A DNA stretch of 64,000 bases from Pseudocercospora fijiensis CIRAD86 (taxonomy: Eukaryota > Ascomycota > Dothideomycetes > Mycosphaerellales > Mycosphaerellaceae), in NCBI RefSeq assembly GCF_000340215.1, contig NW_006921532.1, positions 9,639,172-9,703,171 of the forward strand. The letters run 5' to 3'. The translations under genes were made by a program, and so were the position numbers. Of the stretch, positions 52,869 through 64,000 are shown in pieces. The notes below the pieces were generated by a model that ran no database searches, had not been told where the DNA came from, and worked only from the letters and a program-made list of their open reading frames with translations. Each line of letters begins with the position of its first letter. Position 1 is the first letter of the stretch.

Positions 52869-55800
52869 ATGGACGAGCAGCGATTCGTAGCGCTGCTGCA
52901 AGCGCTCACGGAGCCGGACACGCAAAAGGTCAAGGCGGCCACCAGCGAGCTCAACAAGACCTACTACACCAGGCCTGAGTCCGTGGTGGCCTTGATCCAC
53001 GTCGTGATCAGCCACGACGACGGCGCCCTGAGGCAACTTGCCGCCATCGAGGCACGCAAACAGGTCAACAAGCACTGGACGCAGGTGCCAGAAGAGCAGA
53101 AGAGCCAGCTCCGCCAGCAGCTGCTGCAAAGCACGGTCAACGAAGAGAAGACGCTTGCGAGGCATAGCAAGTCGCGTGTAATTGCTGCCATCGCCAAGAT
53201 CGACCTTGACGGTGGACAATGGCAGGAGCTGCCCGGCACATTGCAGCAGGCTGCCACCAGCAACAACGCCAAGCAGCGCGATGTCGGTATCTACATCCTC
53301 TACACCCTGCTTGAGGCGATGCCCGACATCTTCCAGGAGAACATGGCTTCCATCTTGAACCTCTTCAACCAAACAATTCAGGACCCCGAATCGACCGACG
53401 TCCGCATACACACCATGTTGGCTCTCTCAGAGCTCGCCATGGTACTCGACACCGAGGAGGACACGCAAAACCTCAAGCTCTTCCAGAACACCATCCCACA
53501 CATGGTTAAGGTCCTGCAGGGCACTATCGAAGCTGAAGATGAGGAGCACACTATGCAAGCATTTGATGTCTTCAACAAGCTGTTGAGCTACGAAAGCGCC
53601 TTCCTCAACCAGCACTTCGGCGACTTGCTGCAATTTTTCATCCATGTGGCGCTCAAGACCGAAATCGACGACGAGATCCGATCTCAAGCCATCTCTTGGT
53701 TGATGCAAGCTGTGCGATACAGGAAGCTCAAGGTGCAGAGCTTGAAGGTCGGCGAGCAATTGACCAAGATGTGCCTTCAAATCGCCACCGAGCTTGACGA
53801 GCTTCCTTCAGAGGAGGACGACATCTCCCCTGCTCGATCTGCTCTCGGCCTCCTCGATATTCTTAGCGAGAGCCTTCCGCCCAGCCAAGTTGCTGTACCG
53901 CTCCTCAAGGCTATCGGTCCTTACGTCCAGGATAGCCGCCCAGAACATCGACGAGCAGGTATTTTGGCTCTTGGCATGTGTGTAGAGGGAGCACCAGATT
54001 TCATCTCAACACAGCTTAAGGAGATTCTGCCACTGGTGCTCCATCTCTTGGAAGATCCGGCCACTACTGTGCGCAGTGCTGCCCTCAATTCAGTCGCCAG
54101 ATTGGCGGATGATCTCGCTGAGGACATGGGTAAGGAGCACGCACAGCTCATTCCAGCTCTCATCCGCAACTTTGATCTCGCACTTCAGGGCATGCGAAAC
54201 ACGCCACAAGGCACAAAAGAGCACGAGCTTAACACACACATCGTCAAGGCTAGTGCTATGGCTGTCGACTCCTTGATTGAGGGCCTTTCACCCGAGGATG
54301 CTGCCAAATACGTCAACGATCTCATGCCTCGCTTCGCAATGCTTCTCGAGCACGATGACTACAAAGTACAAATGGCCGCCGTCAGTGCTATTGGTAGTAT
54401 CGCCAGTGCCTCTGAAAGCGCCTTTCAGCCATACTTCGAGAAGACGATGCAGACCCTTGGCAAGTACATCAACATCAAGGACAGCGAGGACGAACTTGAG
54501 CTCCGAAGCATGGTTATCGACTCTCTTGGCAAGATTGCAAGTGCCGTTGGTGCACAGGGGTTCAAGCAGTACGTGCGCCCGCTCATGGAGGCGAGCGAGG
54601 AAGGGTTGAAATTGGACAACCAGCGACTGAAAGAGACGAGCTATATCTTGTGGAGCACGCTCGCGAGGGTGTACGAGGAAGACTTTGAGCCTTTCTTGGA
54701 CGGTGTCGTCAAGTCCTTGTTCGAATGCCTTGAGCAAGAAGAGACAGATTCCGAAGTCCAGCTCGGTGCCGAAGCATCAGACCTTGTCGGACAGGAAATC
54801 ACCATTGCCGGCAAGAAGATCAGGGTCGCTGGCGCTGGTGGCCAGAACGAAGATGACGAAATCGACGAAGAAGAGGTCGTCAAGGCTCTCATGGAGACCG
54901 AGGATGACGATGATGATGACTGGGACGACCTTGGTGCTGTTACTGCTGTTGCAATGGAAAAAGAAATTGCCATTGAGGTACTTGGAGATGTGCTCACTCA
55001 CTCAAAAAGCAAATATTTGCCATACATGCAGAAGACCATCGAGACCGCACTTCCGCTGCTCGAGCACACATTCGAGGGTGTGCGAAAGAGCGCCATCAGC
55101 ACCCTTTGGCGAGCCTATGCATGCCTGTTCGGTTTGGCAGAGGATGGGGGAATGCAGAAGTGGAAACCAGGCCTTCCGCTCCAGGTCAAGCCTGGCGCCG
55201 ATCTTGAGAAGCTCGGCGATCTTGTCATGCGAGGTACATTGATACTGTGGGAGGAGGAGATGGACCGGTGAGTACTGACCTTCTTTTGCCTTTTTGCCAC
55301 GGCAGTTTTCCATGATGAGAACACTTTCGTTTACCCAGCTCACTCTGATGCTACGGCATATGCTGCTAAGACGTAGAGGCTGTTTCTGATACCATCACAC
55401 CCAAGACGCTTGTCATTACGAAAAGCTATCAGAAACACCAGCTGACCCTTGAAATAGTGCAACGGTCACGGAAATCAACCGCAACTTGGCCGCCACTCTC
55501 AAGCTCTGTGGACCAGCAGTACTTGCCCCAGGTGCCAGCTCACAGAACTCTACTCCATTGGAGCAGATCACCTCCTCGATTATGCTCATTCTATCTCGCA
55601 GCCACCCGTGCCAGAAGGACGAGGATGAGTTCGACGAGCCTGCTCCTGTGGAAGCAGAGTCTGCGGAGTATGACTGGCTCGTGGTAGAGACCGCGATGGA
55701 GGTCATCACGGCACTCGCCGTCGCTCTCGGCGAACAGTTTGCAGAGCTGTGGAAGATCTTCGAGTCTCCCATCGTCAAGTACACATCATCGCAGGAACGT

Positions 55801-56373
55801 TTCGAGCGATCTGCCGCCGTTGGTACCATGGGTGAGTGTGTTGAGGCAATGGGCGCTGCCTGCACTCCATATACCTCGCGCTTGATGAAACTGCTCCTCA
55901 AGCGCCTCACAGACGAGGACCCAGAAACCAAGAGCAATGCTGCTTTTGGCATGGGCCTTCTGTGCTTGAACAGCACGGATGCTAAGGAAATTCTGCCAAA
56001 TTACAACAAGATTCTTGGTCTTCTTGAGCCTCTTTTGCACCGCAGCAGCAGTGGCGACGAGTCCGAAGCTCGTCTGCTTGACAATGCTGCCGGCTGTGTC
56101 AGCCGCATGATCAAGAAGTCTCCAGAGAACGTCCCACTCGACCAAGTCCTACCACACCTTGTGGACTTGCTGCCGCTGAAGGAGGACTTCCGAGAAAACG
56201 AACCAGTCTTCGACATGATCGTGGCTCTCTACCAGCAGCAGAACTCGGTGATCCAAGGTCTGACCGCCATGCTCATGCCTGTGTTCGAGCAGGTCATGGG
56301 CGAGCCTCAAGACCAGATCAGCGACGAGACCAGAGGCAAGCTCACGGAGCTGGTCAAGTATCTGAAGGGCTAG
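52869..56373 (+). CDS. KAP123: Importin beta-4 (karyopherin Kap123)
   Basis: Exons 52869-55267 and 55458-56373; the 190-nt intron (GTGAGT ... CTGAC ... AATAG) joins MDR|ATVTEINRNL in frame. Predicted 1104 aa, close to yeast Kap123 (about 1110). Start MDEQRFVALLQALTEPDTQ fits the importin-beta N-terminus, followed by the Ran-binding region (LRQLAAIEARKQVNKHW). The protein is a chain of HEAT repeats (RRAGILALGMCVEGAPDF, VRSAALNSVARLADDLAED, YKVQMAAVSAIGSIASASE), with an acidic loop (DEEEVVKALMETEDDDDDDW-type) around residues 670-690. Kap123 imports ribosomal proteins and histones H3/H4 and releases cargo on RanGTP (family knowledge). Upstream ATG at 52833 is in frame but looks like leader. Confidence 0.95.
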
Positions 56374-56874
56374 GGAGCTAGTCCGAACGGATTGAATAAG
56401 TACTAGATGGAGAGGCGTGCCTGCCTGCCGAGCATTGCATAGCGTGGCATTTAGTTGATACCCAGAGTTGCTCATGTTGAGGCAAAAGTCATGAAAGTTA
56501 AGAATTACATGCTATCCGTTTTCTTCATCGAGCTAAAAAAATGGTGCATAGCTACTACTGCCATGGTGCTATATGACTCTCGCTCGTCGCGTCTGGATAC
56601 CTCACTTGTCGCAAAGCTTGTTAGGCCGGTTGCTATAAAAACCGGCAAAGATGTACTTTTGTTCTGCATGAAATCTGCCCTCGGACCGCAGGCTTTGCCT
56701 TACCTGAGACCCCAAAGCTTTATCTTGTATATAGTCCTTATTGACGATCGCTGTTTCAAGTGCACGGCTTTCGCGGAGCGAGCATAGAACGCACAACAGA
56801 ATCACGTCCCTTCTGCCGGAATTTCCTGTTATCAAGTCTGCTGTTCCAATCCCCGCGTGAGCATTGTCTTGCTT
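56374..56874. other. Convergent spacer, no gene
   Basis: 501 bp between the stops of KAP123 and the F-box-like gene; A/T-richer DNA with no supported frame. Confidence 0.6.
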
Positions 56875-57921
56875 TCATCCGTTGATCGTTGCCCTAGGTG
56901 ATATTCTCTCTCTCGTCAAGTTGTATTTTCCATTAAAACATAGTCTCTCCAGAAATTTGCAAGCAGCGAAAAAAGTTCTTGCAGCCTCATCTCGTTCTGA
57001 CGCCTCGTCAAGTTCATCCGAAGTGGCACCCCCGACCTGCTCATCATCGTCTATCGTCTTGACACCCAAATGCAGATCTGAGAGCTTCGGGAAGAATATA
57101 GGAAGCTGCTCTAGGAGATCTTCGGCATTATCATCCCAAAAATAGTCTTTGATGTGAAGGGATGTCAGGTTTGGGAGATATATGTAGCCGTCGTGCATTT
57201 GGAATCGGGAAATTTGTAGAGTGAGGGATTGCAGATTCTGCGAATGGATTCGAGAGACAAGGCTCAGGAACTCTTTCGTTCGCACGTCTACGTGGAAAAA
57301 GGGGAGTTCTTTTTCGAATGCTTTGCGCATTGAGAGGGAGGTTAGGCCAGGGAAGGCGCTGAGGACTGTTCCGGCGAAGTGTAATAGGAACCCGCCTGTA
57401 TCGAAGGGCATGAAAGCCAGGGTCTTGACTTGTGGTAGACAGAGACGGTTGTGTTGGAAGCTCGTCCAGACTAGTTGACGTGATTGTTCCGGAAGGACTA
57501 AAGTAAGGTCGTGCATGGCTGGCAGACTTTGCAGTGCGGCGCACAGGTTGAGGCCAAAGTCTGCAGGCACATCGAAAACAAGCACAATGCTTAACTTCTT
57601 GACCTGTCGAGTGGCCATGCGCGAGTGGCTGATCATTTGGAGCGATGAAGATGCTTGTCTGCCGTTAGAATCAGGTGTCAAGGACACAGCGCTGAACATG
57701 TATGGTGTGCCGAGGTCTCGAAGTCGATGGCAAGTGGAACAGAAGTTGATTAGATCTGATGGCGATCTATGATTTGGGGCGTTGCCATATAAGTCAGCCT
57801 GAGATAGCGTCTGCTGCCACGGACGCCCTTTGGGTATGATATCCAGAATTTCGCGGAGAGCATCATCGTTCAAATCCAGAAGCCTGGTGACTTTTCGAGA
57901 GTGGCTGCCGTTGCGGTCCAT
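56875..57921 (-). CDS. F-box-like protein with LRR-like repeats
   Basis: Single-exon 348 aa. The N-terminus (TRLLDLNDDALREILDIIP ... LINFCSTCHRLRDLGTPYMF) matches the fungal F-box form: L-x-x-L-P-x-E-x-L-x-x-I then CxxCHRLR. The rest has repeated L-x-x-L-x-L patterns (KLSIVLVFDV, MHDLTLVLPE, LTSLSMRKAFE, LQSLTLQISRF, LTSLHIKDYFW, LSDLHLGVKTI), i.e. LRR-like arcs, typical of substrate-binding parts of SCF ubiquitin ligases. The proline of the core F-box motif is replaced by Asn (LNDDAL), so Skp1 binding is inferred. The substrate is unknown. It lies 500 bp from a RIP block. Confidence 0.75.
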   Translation of the reverse strand: MDRNGSHSRKVTRLLDLNDDALREILDIIPKGRPWQQTLSQADLYGNAPNHRSPSDLINFCSTCHRLRDLGTPYMFSAVSLTPDSNGRQASSSLQMISHSRMATRQVKKLSIVLVFDVPADFGLNLCAALQSLPAMHDLTLVLPEQSRQLVWTSFQHNRLCLPQVKTLAFMPFDTGGFLLHFAGTVLSAFPGLTSLSMRKAFEKELPFFHVDVRTKEFLSLVSRIHSQNLQSLTLQISRFQMHDGYIYLPNLTSLHIKDYFWDDNAEDLLEQLPIFFPKLSDLHLGVKTIDDDEQVGGATSDELDEASERDEAARTFFAACKFLERLCFNGKYNLTRERISPRATING

Positions 57922-58395
57922 GTCGCTGATTGCCCAGAACCGAATATTTTGATTCTACCTGCAGGTGATGACCATATTGCTTGCGGTAATTCCACGCGGG
58001 CTTGAGTGACAGTGGGCGACTCTATTGCCGTGAGACTCGCAGATCCAGAGATACCTTGGACCGCTACATACTACGCGACTCCCCACTTGAAATGAGCGAA
58101 CGCAAGAGGCAGTATTGAGAAGTCTTTTGTGCTGTCAGATGAAAAGGTCATGGCGGTACGCGAATGTCGAGTCCACAGTGGAGCTCGGAAGGATTTCGTC
58201 CCTTGCGCACACCGAGTCACCGACCTTTCCGAGCTGGGAAGTCTCACGACTACATTTATGCATGGTATTGGCCATTGACTATCCCTTTGCTGATGATACC
58301 GGAATTTCTTGGCGAACCTATCCCCGCTGTGGTTCGCGTCTCCACTACTGTAATCTAGTGAAGCTACGAACGCCGATTAGGCAATATAGGGCAGC
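57922..58395. other. 5' flank of the F-box gene up to the repeat
   Basis: 474 bp of normal composition. The change to RIP-type sequence is at about 58380-58400 (GGCTAGACAAGGTATTAG). No gene seen. Confidence 0.55.
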
Positions 58396-58749
58396 CGGTT
58401 TCGGCTAGACAAGGTATTAGTTAGGGTTAAGAAATAGGATAGTCTATAGGCCGCCTCGGACCTCTAAAACTAAGTTTGCTACGTTTAAACCTTAGTAAGT
58501 AAATAATGCCGCCTAGTATACTAAGACAAGAGGTTTATAGACTATAACCTATAGATTAATATATTCTAATATATATAATAGCTACGTACGTACCTTCGGA
58601 CGAGGGAAGAGTTAAAGTAGCGCCGTAGACTCTACGCTAGGAGGATTAAAGTAGATAATAGACAGCTTTACTAACTATTACTACCTCGTAGTCTACTATA
58701 GCTACAGTTATTAACTAAGGGTAAGGCGAAGAAGGCAATTCTTAACCGC

Positions 58750-59300
58750 CTTAATAAGCTAGAATTATAGGTAAAGAACTTAAGAGTAGATTTAAACGTC
58801 TAGTAATAGTAGTAGGCGTAGGCTACGCGTAAGGAGCCTATAGTAAAAGAAGAGAGTAAGAGCGAAATAGGCTCTTAAAGCGAGGAAGGGGTTGTTATTA
58901 GGGTATCCGAGCTTAATTAGTTAAAGACTAATTTAGTCGACTTAACGATAGAAGTAAAGGGCTTAAAGGTAATAGTATTATCGTTATTATAAGCTTAATA
59001 GAAGGCCGTAGAGCCGGTATTATAGTAGTTAAAGTACTCGTAGAAGTAGTGCCTTTATTATCGAAGGTTAGCCTCTAAGTACGCCTATACGCCTTAATAT
59101 CGATAATATTATACTAGTTATAGCGACAAATACGGCATAGGTTATACTCGGGTCTATATACTTTATAGGTCTCGCCTACGTTATACTCTTAGCGGCCTTA
59201 TAGGTCGAGAGGCTAGTATTTAAAACCCTATATAACTCGAGTAAAGCGATAGAGCTAACACCTCCTTATTTTAATAGCAGTGCGGCTTATAAAATGCCTA
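58750..59300 (+). pseudogene. Unidentified + strand coding relic
   Basis: About 180 codons in one frame with only TAG/TAA stops. The start is stop-rich (several TAG/TAA in a row, likely a former poly-Gln stretch), then an acidic segment (EPIVKEESKSEIGS), a helix with heptad-like leucines (VSELN*LKTNLVDLTIEVKGLK), and a Tyr/Arg-rich part (CLYYRRLASKYAYTP) that might be a former zinc-binding region. It could be Gag-like or an accessory protein; I do not recognise it. Confidence 0.35.
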
Positions 59301-61110
59301 TAGCTCTTATTAAGGCAAGGAACCTTATCCGGTAGACTATCGCCCTTCTTAAATAAGTTAAATTAATACCGCTATAGTCGTAGACTACTAGCGTTATAGT
59401 TTATATATATATTGCCTGCAATAAACTAACCTATTCTTGTCCGCGGAAGTAACGCTCTCGCTACTAGCTATAACCCTCGCTCGGCGTCTTATATTAGACC
59501 TAATATAGCTATATCTTCGTTAATAAGGTTCTAGCTAAGTCGAAGGCGATAGTTATATTACTAAGTAAGAGTTAGGTCCTTAATCTTGCGTATATTAGCA
59601 TTATTACGGCAAAGAAGGTAGGAATTAATAACCGTAGCGTCTAAGAGGAAGTTAGTAGAATAGCGGATACTATAGTTTAAAGGCCTTATACTAAGTACTA
59701 TAATAGAACCTAAGCTAGTCGTATATGTCTACGCCGCCTAGATAATTATTATAATTAGCAGCGTATTTAGGTATTAACTTAGCCTCCTTATCCTCTTTCT
59801 AGTATAGCCTAACGTAGTTCCGAATATAAGCGTTAGTATCTCGTAGTTTGCGGCGTTCTCGAGATTCTCTATCTATAGGCTAGTAACTAGTAGTTAGCAT
59901 TTAAACGAGATTTCTGTTCTGCTAGAGGGGTACTGCTATGTTATAAATTGCCCTATAAAGCTATATATCGAAAGGGAACCGAGTCGACTTCCGATAAAGG
60001 TTAATAGCCTTACTAGAAGGCGTAGAGAACTTAGTACCTACCTATAGCTAACTCTTAGAGCTAGTACGTACTAGTATACTAGTAGTAGCAATACTATACT
60101 ACCGTAGAATAGCAAAGAGAGGGATATTATTAAATAGATTGTCTAAGTAAACATAGTAGAATCGCTATTAGAAAGGCAGTTATAGCAAGAGAGATAAGAC
60201 TGCTTTATAAAGCCTCGATAACTAAGCTTTTAGGTTTATAGACTACGCTATAAGTAGTCTAGTTATAGCCGCTAGCGGCTTCGCGTATAGGTCGGCGTAC
60301 TTATAAAGGCTCGGCGGCAGGTTAACTCTTCCTCCTATACTAATATTCGAACCCCTTCTACGCTAGTTTCTACTATTCTAACTGTCGCCTTTAATAGTAC
60401 GATAGCGCCGCTAGGAGCGCTGCTTTTTCTAAGCTTTAGAGAGCTCTTCTTAGACGAGAACTAGTCCTTCGAAACTATTAGGTATCCTAACCTTCTTAAA
60501 ACCCTACTTCTTAGTTAGACTGGAGAATAACTAAGAGATAATAAACCTAGTATAATATACTACTAGTATATAGAATCCGATAGGGCATAGCTTGCCCTTT
60601 ATTATTATTATATAAGAAGAGCGCCTAGTAAACCGTACGAGAACCTCGTTAAGACTAATATTAGTACTAGGTATATAAATCTTCGTAATCCGGCTCCTAA
60701 GCTTGTCCGGTAACTACTAAACCTATAACTACGGCAGGTTGCCCTTTATCGACTCTATAGGCTCGCTATACTATAGGCATGCCTTTAACTACTTAAACCG
60801 AGTAAGAGACATATTCTAAGTAATATTATAAGAAGGCTAATAACCGTCGGTGCGCTAATAATTAGTCTTATTGTCTATTTAGATAGCAGATATATAGATT
60901 ATTATTCCTACGAAGATTTTAACCTTATAGAGGTACGTATTCGTCTACTTCGAGCTAGTAATAACGACCTCGATTACTCTAACTCTCTAGTTTATTCTTT
61001 TAAACCTCGGCTCCTTAGTATACTTATTTATATAAAAGGCTAACTTCTTATAGATCTCGTTAACTATAAGAAGGGTTATATTAGTAGGTAGATAGGGTAG
61101 TAGTAGGTAC
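59280..61110 (-). pseudogene. PiggyBac-like (DDE_Tnp_1_7) transposase relic
   Basis: One minus-strand frame with RIP-type stops spans 1.8 kb. Blocks in family order: KIFVGIIIYISAI (usual F-x-G-I-x-x-Y-M-G), MSLTRFK*LKACL (usual M-S-x-x-R-F-x-x-I), PSTNISLNEVLVRFTRRSS (first catalytic Asp region; the usual D is N here), KGKLCPIGFYILVV (usual KPhkWGfKlW), WGFKKVRIPNS-like block, and NYNNYLGGVDIYD near 59712-59757 (usual Y-N-K-x-M-G-G-V-D-x-x-D, last catalytic Asp). A Cys-rich end (LVYCRQY) may be the C-terminal zinc finger. The two best blocks are in the same frame 900 bp apart. Confidence 0.75.
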
Positions 61111-61208
61111 AAGTAGTATTCGATAGAGATCTAGGAGAAGAAGGAGGAAGGTAGGCTAGTTAGCCTAACGCTAAGCGCTAAGCCCTGCCTAAGGCACTAA
61201 GACCCTAG

Positions 61209-61553
61209 TGTTACGGATCTGATTAGTTAGAGTCCTTACATAATCTTAGAGCGACGCTAAGACTAGTAGGCTAAGCTGTCGCTCTATCATGCTGGGAGCG
61301 ATAGGAGCGGTCGAGAGCGATAGCGTCGCTTACGTCGCTTACGACTCTAGAGGATCCCCTCCTTTATATTTAGGAACGCCGGAATGCCCTTATAGCTCGA
61401 GGCGTTTAACTTATATTACCTACTCACTAATTAGAATTACCTTTGTACTAATTATTCTATCTCTACCTCCCGCTTATATTAGCCTCTCTAAAGAAGCCTC
61501 GGCTTGTACGTAATAAGAAGTTACCTAACGATCTGTCGCGAGTAACCGTAACA
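61209..61553 (+). repeat. 5' LTR of gypsy copy 2 (345 bp)
   Basis: TGTTAC ... GTAACA ends. It contains a segment absent from the other two LTRs: at 61342-61359 the bases CGACTCTAGAGGATCCCC replace CGACTATAGACAAGATGTCT. Followed by CTTTGAACGCCC, again without a TGG-type primer-binding site. Confidence 0.93.
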
Positions 61554-61699
61554 CTTTGAACGCCCTTAGGATAAGTGCCTTATTACAAGTCGGAAGGGGA
61601 ACTCCCGCCCCTAGCGAGACAGGCAGTACTCGACGTACTACCTCTAGTATTAGCAATATACTAGGAACCTATACCGGAAACGATTCTCTTAAGATCGGA

Positions 61700-63100
61700 A
61701 AGCTAGACTTTTATTACGGCGACCGAGACAAGTTCGATACCTAGGTTAGCTAGATAGATATATATTTTATATTTAACTAGGTTTAAGACAACTTAAAGCT
61801 AGTCTTCGCAACAACGTTTATACGAGGCAGGGCTTAGCATTAGGTTAAACTATTTCTTAGGACCTATCTAGATAGTAACGGGACCGATAATTCGGATAGA
61901 ATCTTCGCAAGCTACGAAAATCTTAAGCGTACGATAAAGAAGGTCTTTAGATCTTCTAACGAGGTTACTACCGTAGTTAGGGTTATCTAACACTTAACTT
62001 AGAAAGGATTATATACCGATTACGCCGCTAAATTTTAGGAATACGCCTAACTTACGGATTAGGACGACGAAGCTCTTATAATAATATATCGGCGAGGTCT
62101 TAAGGATAACGTTAAAGACGAGCTTATACGCGATAGTAGAAAAATAGATAATATAGGAACATTAGTTAAGGTTACGATCGATCTCGACGATAGGCTCTAC
62201 GAACGAGCTTTAGAACGACGTTACGATTCTAAGACTTCTAGAAAGGCTAGTTATACTCCTAGATACGATAATAGACGAAACTATAGTACCTACGATAAAC
62301 CAAAGGGAAATAACTACTACGGTACGTAACTAATAGAGCTAGACGCTACCTAGAAGGGTCGAGCAATTAAAGGAAGAAAAGGCAAGAGTTCGCCTAAGAA
62401 AGTAGGAAGATTAACTTGCTATATATAGCAAGGAAGGCTATATAGCACGGAACTGCCGCAGTAAGAATATAGTGCGACGCGAATAGTTTAATATAATACA
62501 ACGAAAGAACTCGGGTAGAGAAGGCTACCGAATAGTAGTAGAGCTATACTCTATTAATAACGCGCCGAGGACCTACGTAGAGGTCGTAAAGAAAGAGCTA
62601 CGATAAATCTATATAATAGTACGACGACAAGAACCTATATATAGAACCCTTTACTAGAGATTCTATTACGACGACTAATACTAAATTTATTATTCTACTA
62701 AAGTAGAAGCAGGATTCTTCCCTTAGATTAGGCGACTTGTACGAGAAGATGCGAAATCCTAGTTAGAAGAAGAAACGATTAATAAATCTTGCTTAGATAC
62801 CGACGATAAAGAAAACCGAGATCCGGAAGCTTTATTCCCTCCCGGGAAGGAGTTAGGAGCTATCCTAGAAGTACCGGAGTCCTCTTAGCAAGAGGAGGAA
62901 TAGTAAGAAGATTTAGAAGGAAGTCTAAATACCGAGGAAGAGACTACGAATAAAGAAAGTAAAGACGAATTCGGGATTAACGACGATACGATCCTTACGT
63001 TTATAATAGATATACCTATAGCAGCGCGAACAATCGCCTTGCATCTAGTACGCAAATACGAGGAAATGTTTCTAAAAGTTAACGGATAACGGAAGGTCGA
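61700..63100 (+). pseudogene. gag relic of gypsy copy 2
   Basis: Co-linear with the copy-1 gag but with additional TAG/TAA stops and a 2-bp deletion (CTATACGTATAG in copy 1, CTATATATAG here), which shifts the frame inside the zinc knuckle. Confidence 0.7.
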
Positions 63101-64000
63101 TCCTATCTAATTTAATTATTTCTAGATAAGCTTACGGGCAAAATTCTAGAATTACCCCCGGATACCTATAGACTATATATACTATAACTTTATTACGGAG
63201 CGAGTACCGATAGGAAGTATAATTACGCTCTACGGATACGTCCTATCCGACGAAAGGACGATTATTACTTAAGATATACGTTAGACGGTCTAGCGATTAA
63301 ATTAGTAATACCGAAAGGCTATAGTAGCGTAGGGATAGGATATATATAACGATACCCTCGAGGAAAAATTATATACCGAAGAAGCACGAACGGTAGGACT
63401 ACGGATCCGTAACTAGTTAGAACAACGTTAGGCTACTAATTAGTCGGGAAACGGACTAACTCTCTAGATTAGAGCGTTCTAAGAGAGTTCCTTAATACCG
63501 AAAGCGCTTAAGTATTAATAGCAGTCTTCCGTATAAAAGTTATCGTTAACGGGTACCCGACGAGTACATTAATAGATTCCGGAGCGAGCGGGAACTTTGC
63601 CTCCGAATTATTCGTTAAAAGCCGAGGGATCGCAACCCGAAGTAGAAGAGAAGGAGCGTATAAACTTATAGTAGTAGATAGGTTACCGCTACCTAGTATA
63701 GAACGAGAAACGATACCGTTACTACTAGCTATCTAATAGCACTACGAGGAGATTGTCTTAGATATTACTAATATAGCTAGTTATAATATTGTATTAGGTA
63801 TACCTTAGTTAAGAAAGTATAACCTAGTCGTAGACTAGAGAAGAGGAGTACTTATATTTAAGGAATGCGACTATATAATCGGCATTTAACCTGTATAGTA
63901 GCAGCGTTCGTAGGCAGATAAGATTAATAAACGTAGAGCGACTTATAAGACGTTTACGTCGACAGGAATTACGGAGAACCGTATTCAACCCAGATCGACA
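63100..64000 (+). pseudogene. Start of pol relic of gypsy copy 2
   Basis: Protease region with the active-site DSGASGNF intact near 63574. The frame is broken by TAG/TAA before and after; the rest lies beyond the window. Confidence 0.75.

Larger units (their letters stand above)
58396..61208. mobile_element. RIP-degraded repeat with piggyBac-like transposase
   Basis: TA-rich, CA/TG-poor DNA with long relic frames. It holds a piggyBac-type transposase on the minus strand and a separate + strand relic at its left side. The right side is cut by the LTR of gypsy copy 2 at 61209. Terminal repeats and the TTAA duplication expected of piggyBac were not found. Confidence 0.7.
61209..64000 (+). mobile_element. 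Gypsy chromovirus copy 2, 5' part, runs off the window
   Basis: Begins with a 345-bp LTR and continues co-linear with copy 1 (45059-47504) through gag into the protease region (DSGASGNF near 63574). Differences from copy 1 are nearly all C-to-T/G-to-A, mostly at CA/TG steps, plus a 2-bp deletion in the zinc-knuckle region near 62425. Copy 2 carries more TA than copy 1. The insertion site is the piggyBac-type repeat. Confidence 0.92.

Noticed and set aside
61289..61513. 74-aa frame in the last repeat
   Set aside because: Lies inside the LTR of gypsy copy 2; LTR-internal chance frame.
1..64000. CRISPR arrays, bacterial operons, ribosome-binding sites
   Set aside because: None seen; the introns and gene families are fungal nuclear. 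Short tandem arrays have no spacer structure.

Overview
The window is nuclear DNA of a filamentous ascomycete, most likely a dothideomycete (the class is an inference). The evidence is short GT-AG introns of 49-190 nt with CTAAC/CTGAC branch sites, the gene set, and repeat blocks with the signature of repeat-induced point mutation (RIP): many TpA, few CpA/TpG, and old reading frames broken almost only by TAG/TAA. Introns were found by eye, so joins are predictions, but each keeps the frame and restores family motifs.

Layout. 1-436: 3' end of the mitochondrial Rho GTPase GEM1. About 1180-4640: RIP-degraded repeat with a PIF/Harbinger-type transposase relic. 5075-42316: gene-dense euchromatin with a UBA-domain protein, an acidic/TM protein, a nucleolin-like protein, ALG6, COX17 (three tiny exons), RanGAP/RNA1, NUS1, BCKDH E1-beta, a degenerate metallophosphoesterase with an RGG tail, NPC1/NCR1, an ABCG half-transporter, a molybdenum cofactor sulfurase-like protein and a secreted histidine acid phosphatase carrying a 351-bp MITE-like insertion. 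42516-52593: a pogo/Fot1-like DNA transposon with 49-bp inverted repeats, split by a complete 6.9-kb Ty3/gypsy chromovirus (346-bp LTRs, AGGTG target duplication). 52869-57921: importin KAP123 and an F-box-like protein. 58396-64000: a piggyBac-like transposase relic, then the 5' part of a second copy of the same gypsy element, running off the end.

Themes. Lipid/dolichol and membrane functions recur: ALG6 and NUS1 both act in dolichol-linked glycan synthesis and lie 2.3 kb apart, and NPC1 handles sterols. COX17, BCKDH E1-beta and GEM1 are mitochondrial. RNA1 and KAP123 belong to the Ran/importin system. These look like ordinary housekeeping neighbours rather than one cluster.

The least expected content is in the repeats. 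An antisense frame between pol and the 3' LTR of the gypsy element fits a Zn(II)2Cys6 spacing exactly once Cys-to-Tyr RIP changes are allowed for, and continues into a probable coiled coil. There is also a tRNA-like fossil, an insertion that restores a reading frame when removed, and a MITE sitting on the splice donor of a 7-nt microexon.
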